DNA of 64,000 nt from JBAZLV01 sp041650055 (GTDB lineage: Bacteria; Nitrospirota; UBA9217): contig JBAZLV010000002.1 of the NCBI GenBank assembly GCA_041650055.1, forward strand, positions 62,001 to 126,000. Reading direction: 5' to 3'. Every line of letters begins with the position of its first letter. Position 1 is the first letter of the stretch. Below the pieces are notes generated by a model, which had not been told where the DNA came from, searched no databases, and saw nothing but the letters and a program-made list of their open reading frames with translations. Of the stretch, positions 18,367-26,344 are shown in pieces. The translations under genes were made by a program, and so were the position numbers.

Positions 18367-18930
18367 ATGAAAACGGTTGCTAACCTATCCGGTCGTCGCT
18401 TCCTCGCATTGTTTGTAAGGATAGCGGGATGTTTGTGGTGCGTCGTTCCAGGAGTTTTTCCTGATTCGTATGCTGTTGCACAGCCTTCGCTCATGGAGGC
18501 GCAGATTCTTGCAGTGCACGACGGAGATACGGTCACCTTGCTCATTCAGGGAACACGAAAAAAAACCCGTTTAATCGGCATCGATGCTCCTGAAATGGGA
18601 CAACGACCCTGGGGGAAAAAATCTCAGAAATATTTACTCGCTCTTATTCAGAAAGAAAAGAAACAAGTACTCGTGGAAACAGACATCGTACCCTATGACA
18701 AGTATAATCGGCTTCTTGCCTATGTGTGGACCACTGACGGCAGTCTTATTAATGAGTGCATGATCAGGGACGGGTATGCCCTCTTGTTTACGATTCAGCC
18801 CAATACGAAATATATGAAACGGTTTCAGATGGCTCAGAAAACGGCACGAAGGGAAAAACGGGGCATCTGGGGGGTGGATGGACTACGGGAAACACCGCGT
18901 GACTACAAAAAGATGCATCCTCGTGAATGA
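18367..18930 (+). CDS. Secreted thermonuclease (staphylococcal nuclease family)
   Basis: Calcium-dependent sugar-nonspecific nuclease fold (SNc). The N-terminus is hydrophobic with a plausible signal peptide ending near residue 38. Motifs are AVHDGDTVTLL, TRLIGIDAPEMGQ with the catalytic Arg/Asp region, and VPYDKYNRLLAYVW with the second conserved Arg. 187 residues. A periplasmic or extracellular location and a role in nucleotide scavenging are inference. It converges on the histidine kinase gene with a 12-base gap. Confidence 0.9.
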   Translation: MKTVANLSGRRFLALFVRIAGCLWCVVPGVFPDSYAVAQPSLMEAQILAVHDGDTVTLLIQGTRKKTRLIGIDAPEMGQRPWGKKSQKYLLALIQKEKKQVLVETDIVPYDKYNRLLAYVWTTDGSLINECMIRDGYALLFTIQPNTKYMKRFQMAQKTARREKRGIWGVDGLRETPRDYKKMHPRE

Positions 18931-18942
18931 GGCTCGTACTGT

Positions 18943-20877
18943 TTACACTGCTGGCGGTTTCCCGTCCAGCACCTCTCGTACTTTTTGCAGCAAATCGGTA
19001 GGCGATATAGGTTTTATCAGAAATGCAACTTGTCCGGCCTGTATGTGCTGATCGTCAAGAATCCCTTCCGCATATCCGCTCATAAAGATGACCTTCAAAT
19101 CAGGAAGAGCGGAAATGATTTCCTTGTATACTTGCTTGCCGTTTTTCCTGGGCATGACGACGTCCAGAAGTGCAAGCCGGATGGTATCCTTATGATCAGC
19201 AAATTGTTTGATCGCTTCGATTCCATCCATGGCTGGAATAACCTGATAGCCAAAATCCGTCAGAACAGTGAGCATAAGTTTCCGAAGCGCTTCATCATCC
19301 TCAGCAACCAAAATGGTTTCTTTTCCACCGTGGGGTTTGTTTGTTTTGCGGAGCTCCTGCAATTCGTTCTTCTTGCGCGGGACATCGGTCAAAGGCAGAT
19401 ATATTTTGAATGTCGTGCCATTTCGAGGCTCGCTGTACACATTAATAAATCCTTCATGTTTTTTCACGGTTCCGTACACCATGGCAAGTCCTAATCCCGT
19501 TCCCTTGCCGGGTGGCTTCGTGGTAAAAAAGGGTTCAAATATTTTCCCACGGGTTTGTTCATCCATGCCGATGCCGGTATCCGAAACCGAGATCAGTGCA
19601 TATTCACCGACTTTCCCATATCCATACGCGAGGATAAAGGAACCATCGAGTTGCATGCGTTTTGCTTCTATGGTCAAACGTCCGCCGCGTGGCATGGCAT
19701 CCTGCGCATTCGTAATAAGATTCATCAAGGCTTGCTCAATTTGCGCCCGGTCAACCATGACGGTCAGTTCTTCTTTTGCACAGATCGTATGCAGTTCGAC
19801 ATCTTCACGGATCAGTCGAGACACAAACGTGCCGAATTTACTGATAATGTCGCTTATATCAATCGGAGCAAGATGGACCGTCTGTTTTCTGCTGAACGCG
19901 AGCAGGCTCTGCGTCAGCATGGCCGCACGGTCTGCAGCAGCAAGCACCTGTTGCAACTCATAATTCAACGGATCATCCTTATTCAGCTTCATGAGAACAA
20001 CATAGGTATATCCGATAATTGCAGTCAGTATATTATTGAAATCGTGGGCAACTCCTCCTGCCAGGGTTCCGATAGCCTCAATTTTCTGTGATTGCACCAG
20101 CTGTTCTTCAAGTTTCCGTTTTTCAGTAACATCCCTCATTATCCCTTCATGGCCAATATAGGCGCCTTGTACATCTTCGAGGACATAACTTGATGCTTCA
20201 AGATAGATGATTTCTCCGTTTCGTTTTTTTGCTTTGAAGGGGTATGATTTGATCATCTTGTTGTGTTGCAGCACCTGGATAAATTTGTGCCGTTCCTTGC
20301 TGTCCACCCAGATTTCCTCGGCAGAGGTGCCAATCATTTCTTCCGGCGTGCGATATCCGAACAGTTCCGCGCCCGCATGGTTCATCATGATAAAATGGGA
20401 ATTTTTATCGATTTTATAAAGGCAATCCAAGTTTGAAGCAAATAAGCTTTTATAGCGGTTTTCACTCTCCTGTAATGCATTTTCAACCTTTTTTCGCTCG
20501 CGGGCATACTGAATTGTGCGGACCAGGAGGCTGGAATCGAACTGACCTTTTACCAGATAATCCTGAGCGCCTTCGCTGATAGACTGTATTGCGATTGTTT
20601 CATCATGAATGCCTGCAATAACAATAATCGGGACATCGGGAATATCAGCAACAACTTTGTTTAATGTCTCTACACCTTTGCTGTCCTGGAGATTCAGATC
20701 GAGCAAAATGATATCAAACGGCTTTGACGTAAATGCGTTTAACCCGTCATCGAGCCGGCCAAAGATCGTAATAGCAAACGCGGCACGAGATTGTGCTAGG
20801 AGTTCCTGGATGAGCTTTGCATCTTCAGGATGGTCCTCGAATACCAGCAAGCGTATGGGAGCGCAGGAATCATTCAT
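18943..20877 (-). CDS. Hybrid sensor histidine kinase with N- and C-terminal receiver domains
   Basis: Soluble signalling protein of 644 residues: receiver (phospho-acceptor Asp in DIILLDLNLQDSKG), PAS (about 140-260), dimerisation/phospho-acceptor helix with His in GVAHDFNNILTAI, HATPase (NAQDAMPRGGRL, DTGIGMDEQ, GTGLGLAMVYG) and a second receiver (LALLDVVMPRKNGK). No membrane segment, so it senses a cytoplasmic cue or receives phosphate. I start at MNDSCAPIRLL; an upstream TTG would add nine residues. No output regulator lies alongside, so partners are unknown. Confidence 0.9.
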   Translation of the reverse strand: MNDSCAPIRLLVFEDHPEDAKLIQELLAQSRAAFAITIFGRLDDGLNAFTSKPFDIILLDLNLQDSKGVETLNKVVADIPDVPIIVIAGIHDETIAIQSISEGAQDYLVKGQFDSSLLVRTIQYARERKKVENALQESENRYKSLFASNLDCLYKIDKNSHFIMMNHAGAELFGYRTPEEMIGTSAEEIWVDSKERHKFIQVLQHNKMIKSYPFKAKKRNGEIIYLEASSYVLEDVQGAYIGHEGIMRDVTEKRKLEEQLVQSQKIEAIGTLAGGVAHDFNNILTAIIGYTYVVLMKLNKDDPLNYELQQVLAAADRAAMLTQSLLAFSRKQTVHLAPIDISDIISKFGTFVSRLIREDVELHTICAKEELTVMVDRAQIEQALMNLITNAQDAMPRGGRLTIEAKRMQLDGSFILAYGYGKVGEYALISVSDTGIGMDEQTRGKIFEPFFTTKPPGKGTGLGLAMVYGTVKKHEGFINVYSEPRNGTTFKIYLPLTDVPRKKNELQELRKTNKPHGGKETILVAEDDEALRKLMLTVLTDFGYQVIPAMDGIEAIKQFADHKDTIRLALLDVVMPRKNGKQVYKEIISALPDLKVIFMSGYAEGILDDQHIQAGQVAFLIKPISPTDLLQKVREVLDGKPPAV

Positions 20878-21054
20878 GATAAATTGACCGGAGTAACCAA
20901 ACAACTAATTGAATTTTTTAGTATTTTTTTAAATAGTAGATACACCATTACGAAGGAATAATAGAAAAATAGGCAGGGCGTGATCAGCATTCTATGCGGG
21001 AATCTTGACATTTTCGTCTCTAACCTGGTGTAATTTTTTTAGTAATACCAAATA

Positions 21055-21063
21055 ATTATACCA
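21055..21063 (-). promoter_or_regulatory. Extended -10 promoter upstream of the histidine kinase
   Basis: Minus-strand TGGTATAAT, a perfect extended -10, lies just past the end of rtcB. Expected start site about 21048, giving a leader of about 170 bases. A GGAGG followed by ATG-GTA-TAA overlaps this element and would be a two-codon minimal frame if transcribed from further upstream. Confidence 0.55.
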
Positions 21064-21086
21064 TAGAAAATCCTCCAAATTAGAAA

Positions 21087-22517
21087 TTATCCTTTTATAC
21101 ACGCAATCGGTTTTACCTTTGCTACCTTTCGGGCAAGGTTTGCTTTATGTGATACATCGACAACTTCTGAAACATCCTTATATGAATCCGGCGCTTCTTC
21201 AGCAACTCCGCTATAGGAATGTGCATAAATGAGCACACCTTGCTCTGCCAGAGACCTGAGAACGTCACGCCCCTTCCATTTTTTCTTTGCCTGGGTTCTG
21301 GACAGAGCCCTCCCAGCTCCATGACAGCAGGAACCAAATGCTGTTGTCATTCCCTCCTCGGTTCCCGCAAGAATATATGATGCAGTACCCATGGTTCCTC
21401 CAATCAGCACTGGTTGGCCGATACTTCGATATGCATCTGGGATATCCGGTTGGCCAGGTCCGAAAGCCCTGGTTGCACCCTTCCGGTGAACATATAACCG
21501 CTTTTTTCTCCCCTGAATTATATGGGTTTCTACCTTGCAGGTATTATGACTGATGTCATACAGCATGGTTACCCGGCTCTCGGGATACATATCCATAACA
21601 ATTTCTCGAACCAGATGAGCGATAATCTGCCGGTTCGCAAGAGCGCAGTTAATGCCAGCGTTCATAGCTCCAAAGTAGCGCTGTCCTTCTGGTGAATATA
21701 TCGGCGCACTGGCTAGTTCTCTATCCTGAATATTTATTCCGTATTTTTTTAAGGAAGCGGCAAGGTCTTTCAGATAATCTGTTCCTATCTGGTGTCCCAG
21801 TCCCCGCGAACCGCAATGAATCGAAAGGACAACATCCTCTTTCCTGAGTCCCATGGCCAGGGCAGCTTCGTCGTCGTAAATCTCTGAAACGACCTGAACT
21901 TCAAGATAATGATTTCCCGAACCAAGAGTGCCCATTTCTCGATACTGTCTTTTTTTTGCCATGTCTGAAACATGTTCGGGCTGAGCACCGGTTACTTTCC
22001 CGCGCTCCTCAATATAGGCGAGATCGTCTTTGATTCCATAGCCCTCGGAAACCGCCCATGCAGCGCCGCCCATAAGCATCTCGTCGATCCGAGAAGGCGA
22101 AAGTTTGATAAGCCCTTCGGAACCAACGCCTGCAGGCACCCGCTGAAAAAGTTGTTCCGCAAGCAGCGGAAGCCTCGGCAAAATTTGTTCCTTGTTTAAT
22201 CCTGTTTTCATTGTACGGACACCGCAGGATATATCAAACCCGACACCGCCCATGGAGATAATTCCGTCCTCATCAGGATCAAAGGCTGCTACGCCACCAA
22301 TCGGGAACCCGTAGCCCCAATGAGCATCCGGCATGGCAATCGAAGCGAGCTGAATGCCGGGAAGCCTGGCAACATTCCGGATCTGTTCCCTGACCTTCTC
22401 ATCCATGTCCTGAACCAGTTTTTCACTCGCAAAAATTCTCCCCGGAACATTCATGTTCTCTTCACAAGGGATATCCCACACATATTCATTTATTTTTTGA
22501 AGTGATTGTATATTCAC
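21087..22517 (-). CDS. rtcB: RNA-splicing ligase RtcB
   Basis: GTP- and Mn-dependent ligase that joins 2',3'-cyclic phosphate (or 3'-phosphate) and 5'-OH RNA ends. Full length at 476 residues. Metal and active-site motifs are AMPDAHWGYGFPIGG, GGVGFDISCGVRT (Asp95, Cys98), HCGSRGLGHQ, SHNTCK, and the GMP-attachment region GSCCHGAGRALSRTQA. It is downstream of archease, its activator, separated by 19 bases. The AmrS-like radical SAM gene and a thioredoxin-fold gene lead the operon. Confidence 0.96.
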   Translation of the reverse strand: MNIQSLQKINEYVWDIPCEENMNVPGRIFASEKLVQDMDEKVREQIRNVARLPGIQLASIAMPDAHWGYGFPIGGVAAFDPDEDGIISMGGVGFDISCGVRTMKTGLNKEQILPRLPLLAEQLFQRVPAGVGSEGLIKLSPSRIDEMLMGGAAWAVSEGYGIKDDLAYIEERGKVTGAQPEHVSDMAKKRQYREMGTLGSGNHYLEVQVVSEIYDDEAALAMGLRKEDVVLSIHCGSRGLGHQIGTDYLKDLAASLKKYGINIQDRELASAPIYSPEGQRYFGAMNAGINCALANRQIIAHLVREIVMDMYPESRVTMLYDISHNTCKVETHIIQGRKKRLYVHRKGATRAFGPGQPDIPDAYRSIGQPVLIGGTMGTASYILAGTEEGMTTAFGSCCHGAGRALSRTQAKKKWKGRDVLRSLAEQGVLIYAHSYSGVAEEAPDSYKDVSEVVDVSHKANLARKVAKVKPIACIKG

Positions 22518-22536
22518 ACGTCACCTTATCATTTTC

Positions 22537-22953
22537 TTAAACATCAACAATGCATTGAGCAACATATCCCGAATCAGCAGGTGTAACTGTAAGCAGATGA
22601 TACGTTGCTGCTTTCACTTCAACGCCGGGTTCATGGCGTCGCGGGTCAAATTTTTCTCCCCAGGCGGTTCCTGTTAGCGCGTGCCCTTCAATCTGCACTT
22701 TAAATTGTGAAAATACCAGGCGATCAATATCAGAAACAGTCAGAAGCGCATTGAGCCATTCAATCAAGAGAAGCTCATGATCCGGTGCGGACACTGAAAT
22801 CGTTCTCATGGTAACCGGCTGTACAGCAGCAGTATTCACCATAATCGCATACATACCCAATGCTGCATGCTCAAATGCTTCATCCATGGTTTTTCCGAAT
22901 CCTCGAATACCAATATCCGCTTCATGTTCAAAAAATTCGTATGATGGCATCAT
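22537..22953 (-). CDS. Archease, RtcB activator
   Basis: Small protein that accelerates RtcB turnover and guanylylation. Family features: YEFFEHEADIGIRGFGKTM at the N-terminus, EHAALGMYAIM, HELLLIEWLNALL, and metal-ligand region ending with the conserved C-terminal ...AQCIVDV. I start at MMPSYEFF, which matches homologues; an upstream ATG would overlap the preceding gene by 14 bases. No strong Shine-Dalgarno is visible at either. Confidence 0.93.
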   Translation of the reverse strand: MMPSYEFFEHEADIGIRGFGKTMDEAFEHAALGMYAIMVNTAAVQPVTMRTISVSAPDHELLLIEWLNALLTVSDIDRLVFSQFKVQIEGHALTGTAWGEKFDPRRHEPGVEVKAATYHLLTVTPADSGYVAQCIVDV

Positions 22954-22969
22954 TGTAAAATTCAATCCG

Positions 22970-23977
22970 CTACCAAATCCCATCGATAGCAGCGTTGCAA
23001 AATGAACAACGATTTTCTTTCATGGTCTGCTGGAGTACCTGATATCCAAACCGTTTTACAATGGTCTTGCGACAATTCCAGCAGATCGTATCTTCACCCT
23101 GTCCGGGAATATTCCCTTCATACACATAGCGAAGCCCTGCATCCAAACCAATCTGCCGAGCTCGTGAAATTGTTTCAATTGGTGTAGTAGGCTCGTTTTT
23201 CAACAAATAGCGGGGATAAAATCTTGAGAGATGCCACGGAATTTCTTTTCCAATGGACGCAATAAACCCAGCCATTTTCCTGAGCTCATCCGTTGAGTCA
23301 TTGTAGCCGGGGATAAGGAGTGTGGTCAGCTCAATCCATATTCCTGTATTTTTATATTCCTGAATCGCCTCAAGCACGGGTGCCAGACGAGCGCCGCAGA
23401 CCGTACGGTAAAAATCATCGGAAAAACTTTTCAAATCAATATTCGCCGCATGGAGATACGGTGTTATCGTTTTTAAGGCAACAGGAGTAAGATAGCCATT
23501 GGTTACAAAGATATTGGCAAGTCCGGCTTCAACCGCTAAACGCGCGGTATCGTAGGCCAATTCAAAAAAAATGGTAGGCTCCGTATAGGTGTAAGAAATG
23601 CTCGTGCAATTGTTTTCAAGCGCCGCATGAACGATTTCCGAAGGCGATACCGGGTTTCCCGGAAGTGGTTGGCTTCCCTGCAAGGGGAATTGTGAGATGT
23701 CCGCATTCTGACAGTGTTTGCATCGAAAATTGCATCCAGGTGTTGCAAAAGAATACGTCAGGCTGTTGGGCTTGAAATGGAAAAGGGGTTTTTTCTCAAC
23801 AGGGTCCACATGACGCGCGATCACTTTGTCGTAGACGAGACTGTACAGGATACCATCACGGTTCTCGCGCACAGCACAGAGACCCCGCCTGCCCGAAGCA
23901 ATCAGGCAATAATGGCTGCAGAGGCTGCAACGCACTTTGTTTTCTTCTTGTTGCTCCTGAAACATCGCCTGTTTCAT
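22970..23977 (-). CDS. amrS: AmmeMemoRadiSam system radical SAM enzyme
   Basis: A 335-residue radical SAM protein with the cluster motif CNFRCKHCQNADIS, an N-terminal cysteine-rich segment (CSLCSHYC ... GLC) and a C-terminal four-Cys ribbon (CWNCRKT, CSFCNAA). This is the pattern of the AmrS family, normally associated with Memo and AMMECR1 proteins whose joint reaction is not established. Neither partner is in this window. It runs into archease and rtcB, so a link to RNA-end chemistry is possible but is inference. Confidence 0.88.
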   Translation of the reverse strand: MKQAMFQEQQEENKVRCSLCSHYCLIASGRRGLCAVRENRDGILYSLVYDKVIARHVDPVEKKPLFHFKPNSLTYSFATPGCNFRCKHCQNADISQFPLQGSQPLPGNPVSPSEIVHAALENNCTSISYTYTEPTIFFELAYDTARLAVEAGLANIFVTNGYLTPVALKTITPYLHAANIDLKSFSDDFYRTVCGARLAPVLEAIQEYKNTGIWIELTTLLIPGYNDSTDELRKMAGFIASIGKEIPWHLSRFYPRYLLKNEPTTPIETISRARQIGLDAGLRYVYEGNIPGQGEDTICWNCRKTIVKRFGYQVLQQTMKENRCSFCNAAIDGIW

Positions 23978-24019
23978 GCGAGACCCCGCAGCAGGACTAA
24001 AAGAAAAGCGCCTGTGCTC

Positions 24020-24817
24020 CTATCCTGAATGACGGCTTGTCTCCCTGTTGCCTGATGTCTTTTTTTCTCGTTTTCGCTTCTGTTCGAGCGCTTCAGCCTG
24101 GATCCGGTTCTTGCACCGCAAGCAAATTGCATCCTGGGAATCAAGACCGCACAGGAGACACCGTCTGTCCGATCTGGGTTTCGTTCCTTCAGCCTGGAAT
24201 ATCCTTTCAAGGAATTCCCCGTCGGACACGATGCCCTCGACAGACACCAGCTCTCCAAAGATGGTTTTCGGCAGTCTGGTTATCTGATTCTTTTTGACAA
24301 GGTCGGGATAGTAATTCGCATGAATAATATCAGCTTCAAGATATCGACTGGAAAGCGAAAAAGCGACCGCCTGGTGCGCCGCATCTTTGCATTCCTGACA
24401 GGTGTCATTCACAAAAACCCTCACCACGACCTTATTCGTAAGCCGATCCAGCGCTGTCCTAATGTCCGGCGGAAGCCATATACCCGGTCCTGAGAGCGCA
24501 TGCACGGTTTCAAAAAGTATTTCATCTGAAAAGTGTTCTATCCAACCGTAAAAAAATATCTTTTTTTCCTGCAATCCTTCAACAACCAGCGCAGGACTCC
24601 GTTGAATACCGTAGTCTTCAACTTTATCCTTGTCCATGACCATATCGTAGGATTCAAGAATAATCTTGGTTGTCTGCCCCTCAAATATTTTCGCGAATTC
24701 GAGAATTGAGGCGTGAGCCTGACGTTCTTTCTCCCGCGAAAAAAAGACAAGCCGGACTGGTTTTATAAAATCAGAACGGTTTTCCTGAATTCGAGATGCC
24801 AATTTTTCGTGAGTCAC
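24020..24817 (-). CDS. Double thioredoxin-fold (PDO/glutaredoxin-like) protein with C-terminal zinc ribbon
   Basis: A 265-residue protein. The organisation suggests two tandem thioredoxin folds as in protein disulfide oxidoreductases: the first (about 20-110) has lost its CxxC, while the second carries CQEC in VFVNDTCQECKDAA and a cis-proline region TRLPKTIFG. A C-terminal four-Cys ribbon (CLLCG ... CLRCK) and a basic tail follow. Starts at GTG after GAGAGG. It leads the operon with amrS, archease and rtcB. Family call is by pattern, not by search. Confidence 0.7.
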   Translation of the reverse strand: MTHEKLASRIQENRSDFIKPVRLVFFSREKERQAHASILEFAKIFEGQTTKIILESYDMVMDKDKVEDYGIQRSPALVVEGLQEKKIFFYGWIEHFSDEILFETVHALSGPGIWLPPDIRTALDRLTNKVVVRVFVNDTCQECKDAAHQAVAFSLSSRYLEADIIHANYYPDLVKKNQITRLPKTIFGELVSVEGIVSDGEFLERIFQAEGTKPRSDRRCLLCGLDSQDAICLRCKNRIQAEALEQKRKREKKTSGNRETSRHSG

Positions 24818-24845
24818 ACAATCCTCTCATTTGTATCTCAAGTAA

Positions 24846-24854
24846 ATTATATCA
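24846..24854 (-). promoter_or_regulatory. Extended -10 promoter of the amrS-archease-rtcB operon
   Basis: Minus-strand TGATATAAT is a perfect extended -10 about 30 bases before the GTG of the first gene. It falls just after the ppx stop, so the RNA-repair operon can be expressed independently. Confidence 0.6.
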
Positions 24855-24863
24855 GACTTTGCA

Positions 24864-25802
24864 TCATGCATATCGTTCGTATATATCAAGGATGAGGCCT
24901 TCTCGAAGACCTCCTTCGCTCACGTGCAGGTGGCGAAAATTAAAATGCAGCATTATTTCTTCAAGAATGATGGTGCCTGTGGCAATGATATCTTCCCTGC
25001 CGTGTTCCAGACCAGGGAAACTGCTTCTCTCTGCGTGAGTACTTTGAACAAGTTGTTTTGTGATTGCATGAATCGATTTCCTGGTAAGTATGTATCCGTT
25101 GATCTTGTCCGGATCGTATTCCACTAACCGTTGGTCCATTGCCGCAAGCGTTGAGACTGTTCCTGCGGTCCCGATACAGGCCATATTTTTTGGAATTTCA
25201 AATTCGTTCTGTTTTTGATTAAGGGTTTCTCGTATAGATTTTCTCATACGTTGTATTTCACCTGTACTTGGCGGATCGTGTTTAATAAATCGTTCGGTAA
25301 GGTAAACAGCTCCCAAGGAAAGACTTGTGGAAATAATTTTTCTTCCGGGTGAGGTAGCGATCATCTCAGTGCTTCCCCCTCCAATGTCGATAACAAGCGC
25401 CGATGCTGCACAGTCCTTGTCCCATTGAGCTTTCCCTGCATGAACAACACCAAGAAACGTAAGCCGTGCTTCTTCTTCGCCGCTTATAACCGTAACAGCA
25501 AGCCCGGTTTCTTCCTGAACATGTTTGAGAAATACATCTGCATTTGAAGCATTTCTGAGCGCGCTGGTTCCGACTGCTGCCACATGGCAGGCTTCATAAT
25601 ATTTGATCCGGTCGGCAAAGTGTGTTAGCGCCGCAAGAGCTCGTCCTTCCGCTTCACGGGAAATCGTTCCTGTCCGGTCAAGATCCATGCCCAGTCGGGT
25701 GGCCTTTCGGTCTGAATATATTTTTTGCAATCGGTCAGGACCGGCTTCAGCAATCAGCAGCCGAAGAGAATTGGTGCCGATATCAATACCGGCCAGGATC
25801 AT
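24864..25802 (-). CDS. Exopolyphosphatase / pppGpp phosphohydrolase family protein
   Basis: Ppx/GppA-family enzyme (ASKHA fold) of 312 residues, the short form without the C-terminal HD-like domain. Motifs: AGIDIGTNSLRLLIAE (phosphate 1), SGEEEARLTFLGV, VIDIGGGSTEMI (phosphate 2) and GTAGTVSTLAAM. It could hydrolyse polyphosphate or pppGpp. Overlaps the upstream cyclic-nucleotide-binding gene by four bases (ATGA), indicating translational coupling. Confidence 0.92.
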   Translation of the reverse strand: MILAGIDIGTNSLRLLIAEAGPDRLQKIYSDRKATRLGMDLDRTGTISREAEGRALAALTHFADRIKYYEACHVAAVGTSALRNASNADVFLKHVQEETGLAVTVISGEEEARLTFLGVVHAGKAQWDKDCAASALVIDIGGGSTEMIATSPGRKIISTSLSLGAVYLTERFIKHDPPSTGEIQRMRKSIRETLNQKQNEFEIPKNMACIGTAGTVSTLAAMDQRLVEYDPDKINGYILTRKSIHAITKQLVQSTHAERSSFPGLEHGREDIIATGTIILEEIMLHFNFRHLHVSEGGLREGLILDIYERYA

Positions 25803-26251
25803 GAGACAAGGAGTTCTTTGATTTTTTCGCTGTAGGCCTGAATCCGCATGGCAAGGAGTTTGGCAATAGTCATAAGCACCTTCGCTCCGGTACGCGGATC
25901 AAGATCGAGGAAGGCAATGAAATCTTTGCGGGTTAAGAGAAGAAGTTCAACCGGTGTTTCTGCCCGGGCGGTAACCAGGCGGTTCGCAACCTGTACAAGA
26001 GCCAGCTCCCCAAAAAAATCGCCTGGTCCCAGAAGCAGGAGACCCAGCTCCTCATTTTCACCAAACATGGTCGTTATTCTGACCTTGCCGCTTTTGATAA
26101 TGTACAGGGCTTCAGCAGGCATATGTTCCGTAAAAATGGTTGTATTCTGTTGTATCTGTCGCTCCTGAAACATGCCAAGCAACAGTTCAATGGCTTCATT
26201 ACTGCAGCCTTTAAAAAGAGCTGAATTCCGTATAAGATTCATAATATCCAT
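25799..26251 (-). CDS. Stand-alone cyclic-nucleotide-binding domain protein
   Basis: A Crp-like sensor domain (LYIIKSGKVRITTMFGEN, GPGDFFGELALVQVANR with the phosphate-binding GELAL) followed by a short helix, but with no helix-turn-helix, so it cannot be a DNA-binding Crp/Fnr protein. 150 residues from the chosen ATG; an upstream GTG within the palindrome and a later ATG (MNLIRNS) are alternatives. Coupled to ppx, it may regulate polyphosphate or (p)ppGpp breakdown in response to a nucleotide; this is inference. Confidence 0.85.
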   Translation of the reverse strand: MDIMNLIRNSALFKGCSNEAIELLLGMFQERQIQQNTTIFTEHMPAEALYIIKSGKVRITTMFGENEELGLLLLGPGDFFGELALVQVANRLVTARAETPVELLLLTRKDFIAFLDLDPRTGAKVLMTIAKLLAMRIQAYSEKIKELLVS

Positions 26252-26268
26252 GGAAATCGTATGAGAGG

Positions 26269-26287
26269 CATGCACTCAGAGTGCGTG
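26269..26287 (-). promoter_or_regulatory. Palindrome at the start site of the CNBD-ppx operon
   Basis: A perfect 13-base palindrome GCACTCAGAGTGC, extended by outer pairs to 19 bases, sits exactly at the expected transcription start downstream of a consensus promoter, an arrangement typical of a repressor site. Confidence 0.6.
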
Positions 26288-26291
26288 ATTC

Positions 26292-26320
26292 ATTATAGGG
26301 TCACAACTTTTTTTTGTCAA
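26292..26320 (-). promoter_or_regulatory. Consensus sigma-70 promoter of the CNBD-ppx operon
   Basis: Minus strand shows TTGACA, 17 bases, TATAAT: both hexamers match the consensus exactly. Confidence 0.85.
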
Positions 26321-26344
26321 GGTAAAGCTCGGGGCCTTTGTGCA

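Noticed and set aside
19268..19963. Plus-strand open frame of 231 codons
   Set aside because: Antisense to the HATPase region of the histidine kinase; no domain, no Shine-Dalgarno.
21005..21034. Plus-strand TTGACA-18-TGTAAT
   Set aside because: Promoter-like, but followed at once by a T-run and no plus-strand gene; could only make an rtcB antisense RNA, for which there is no other evidence.
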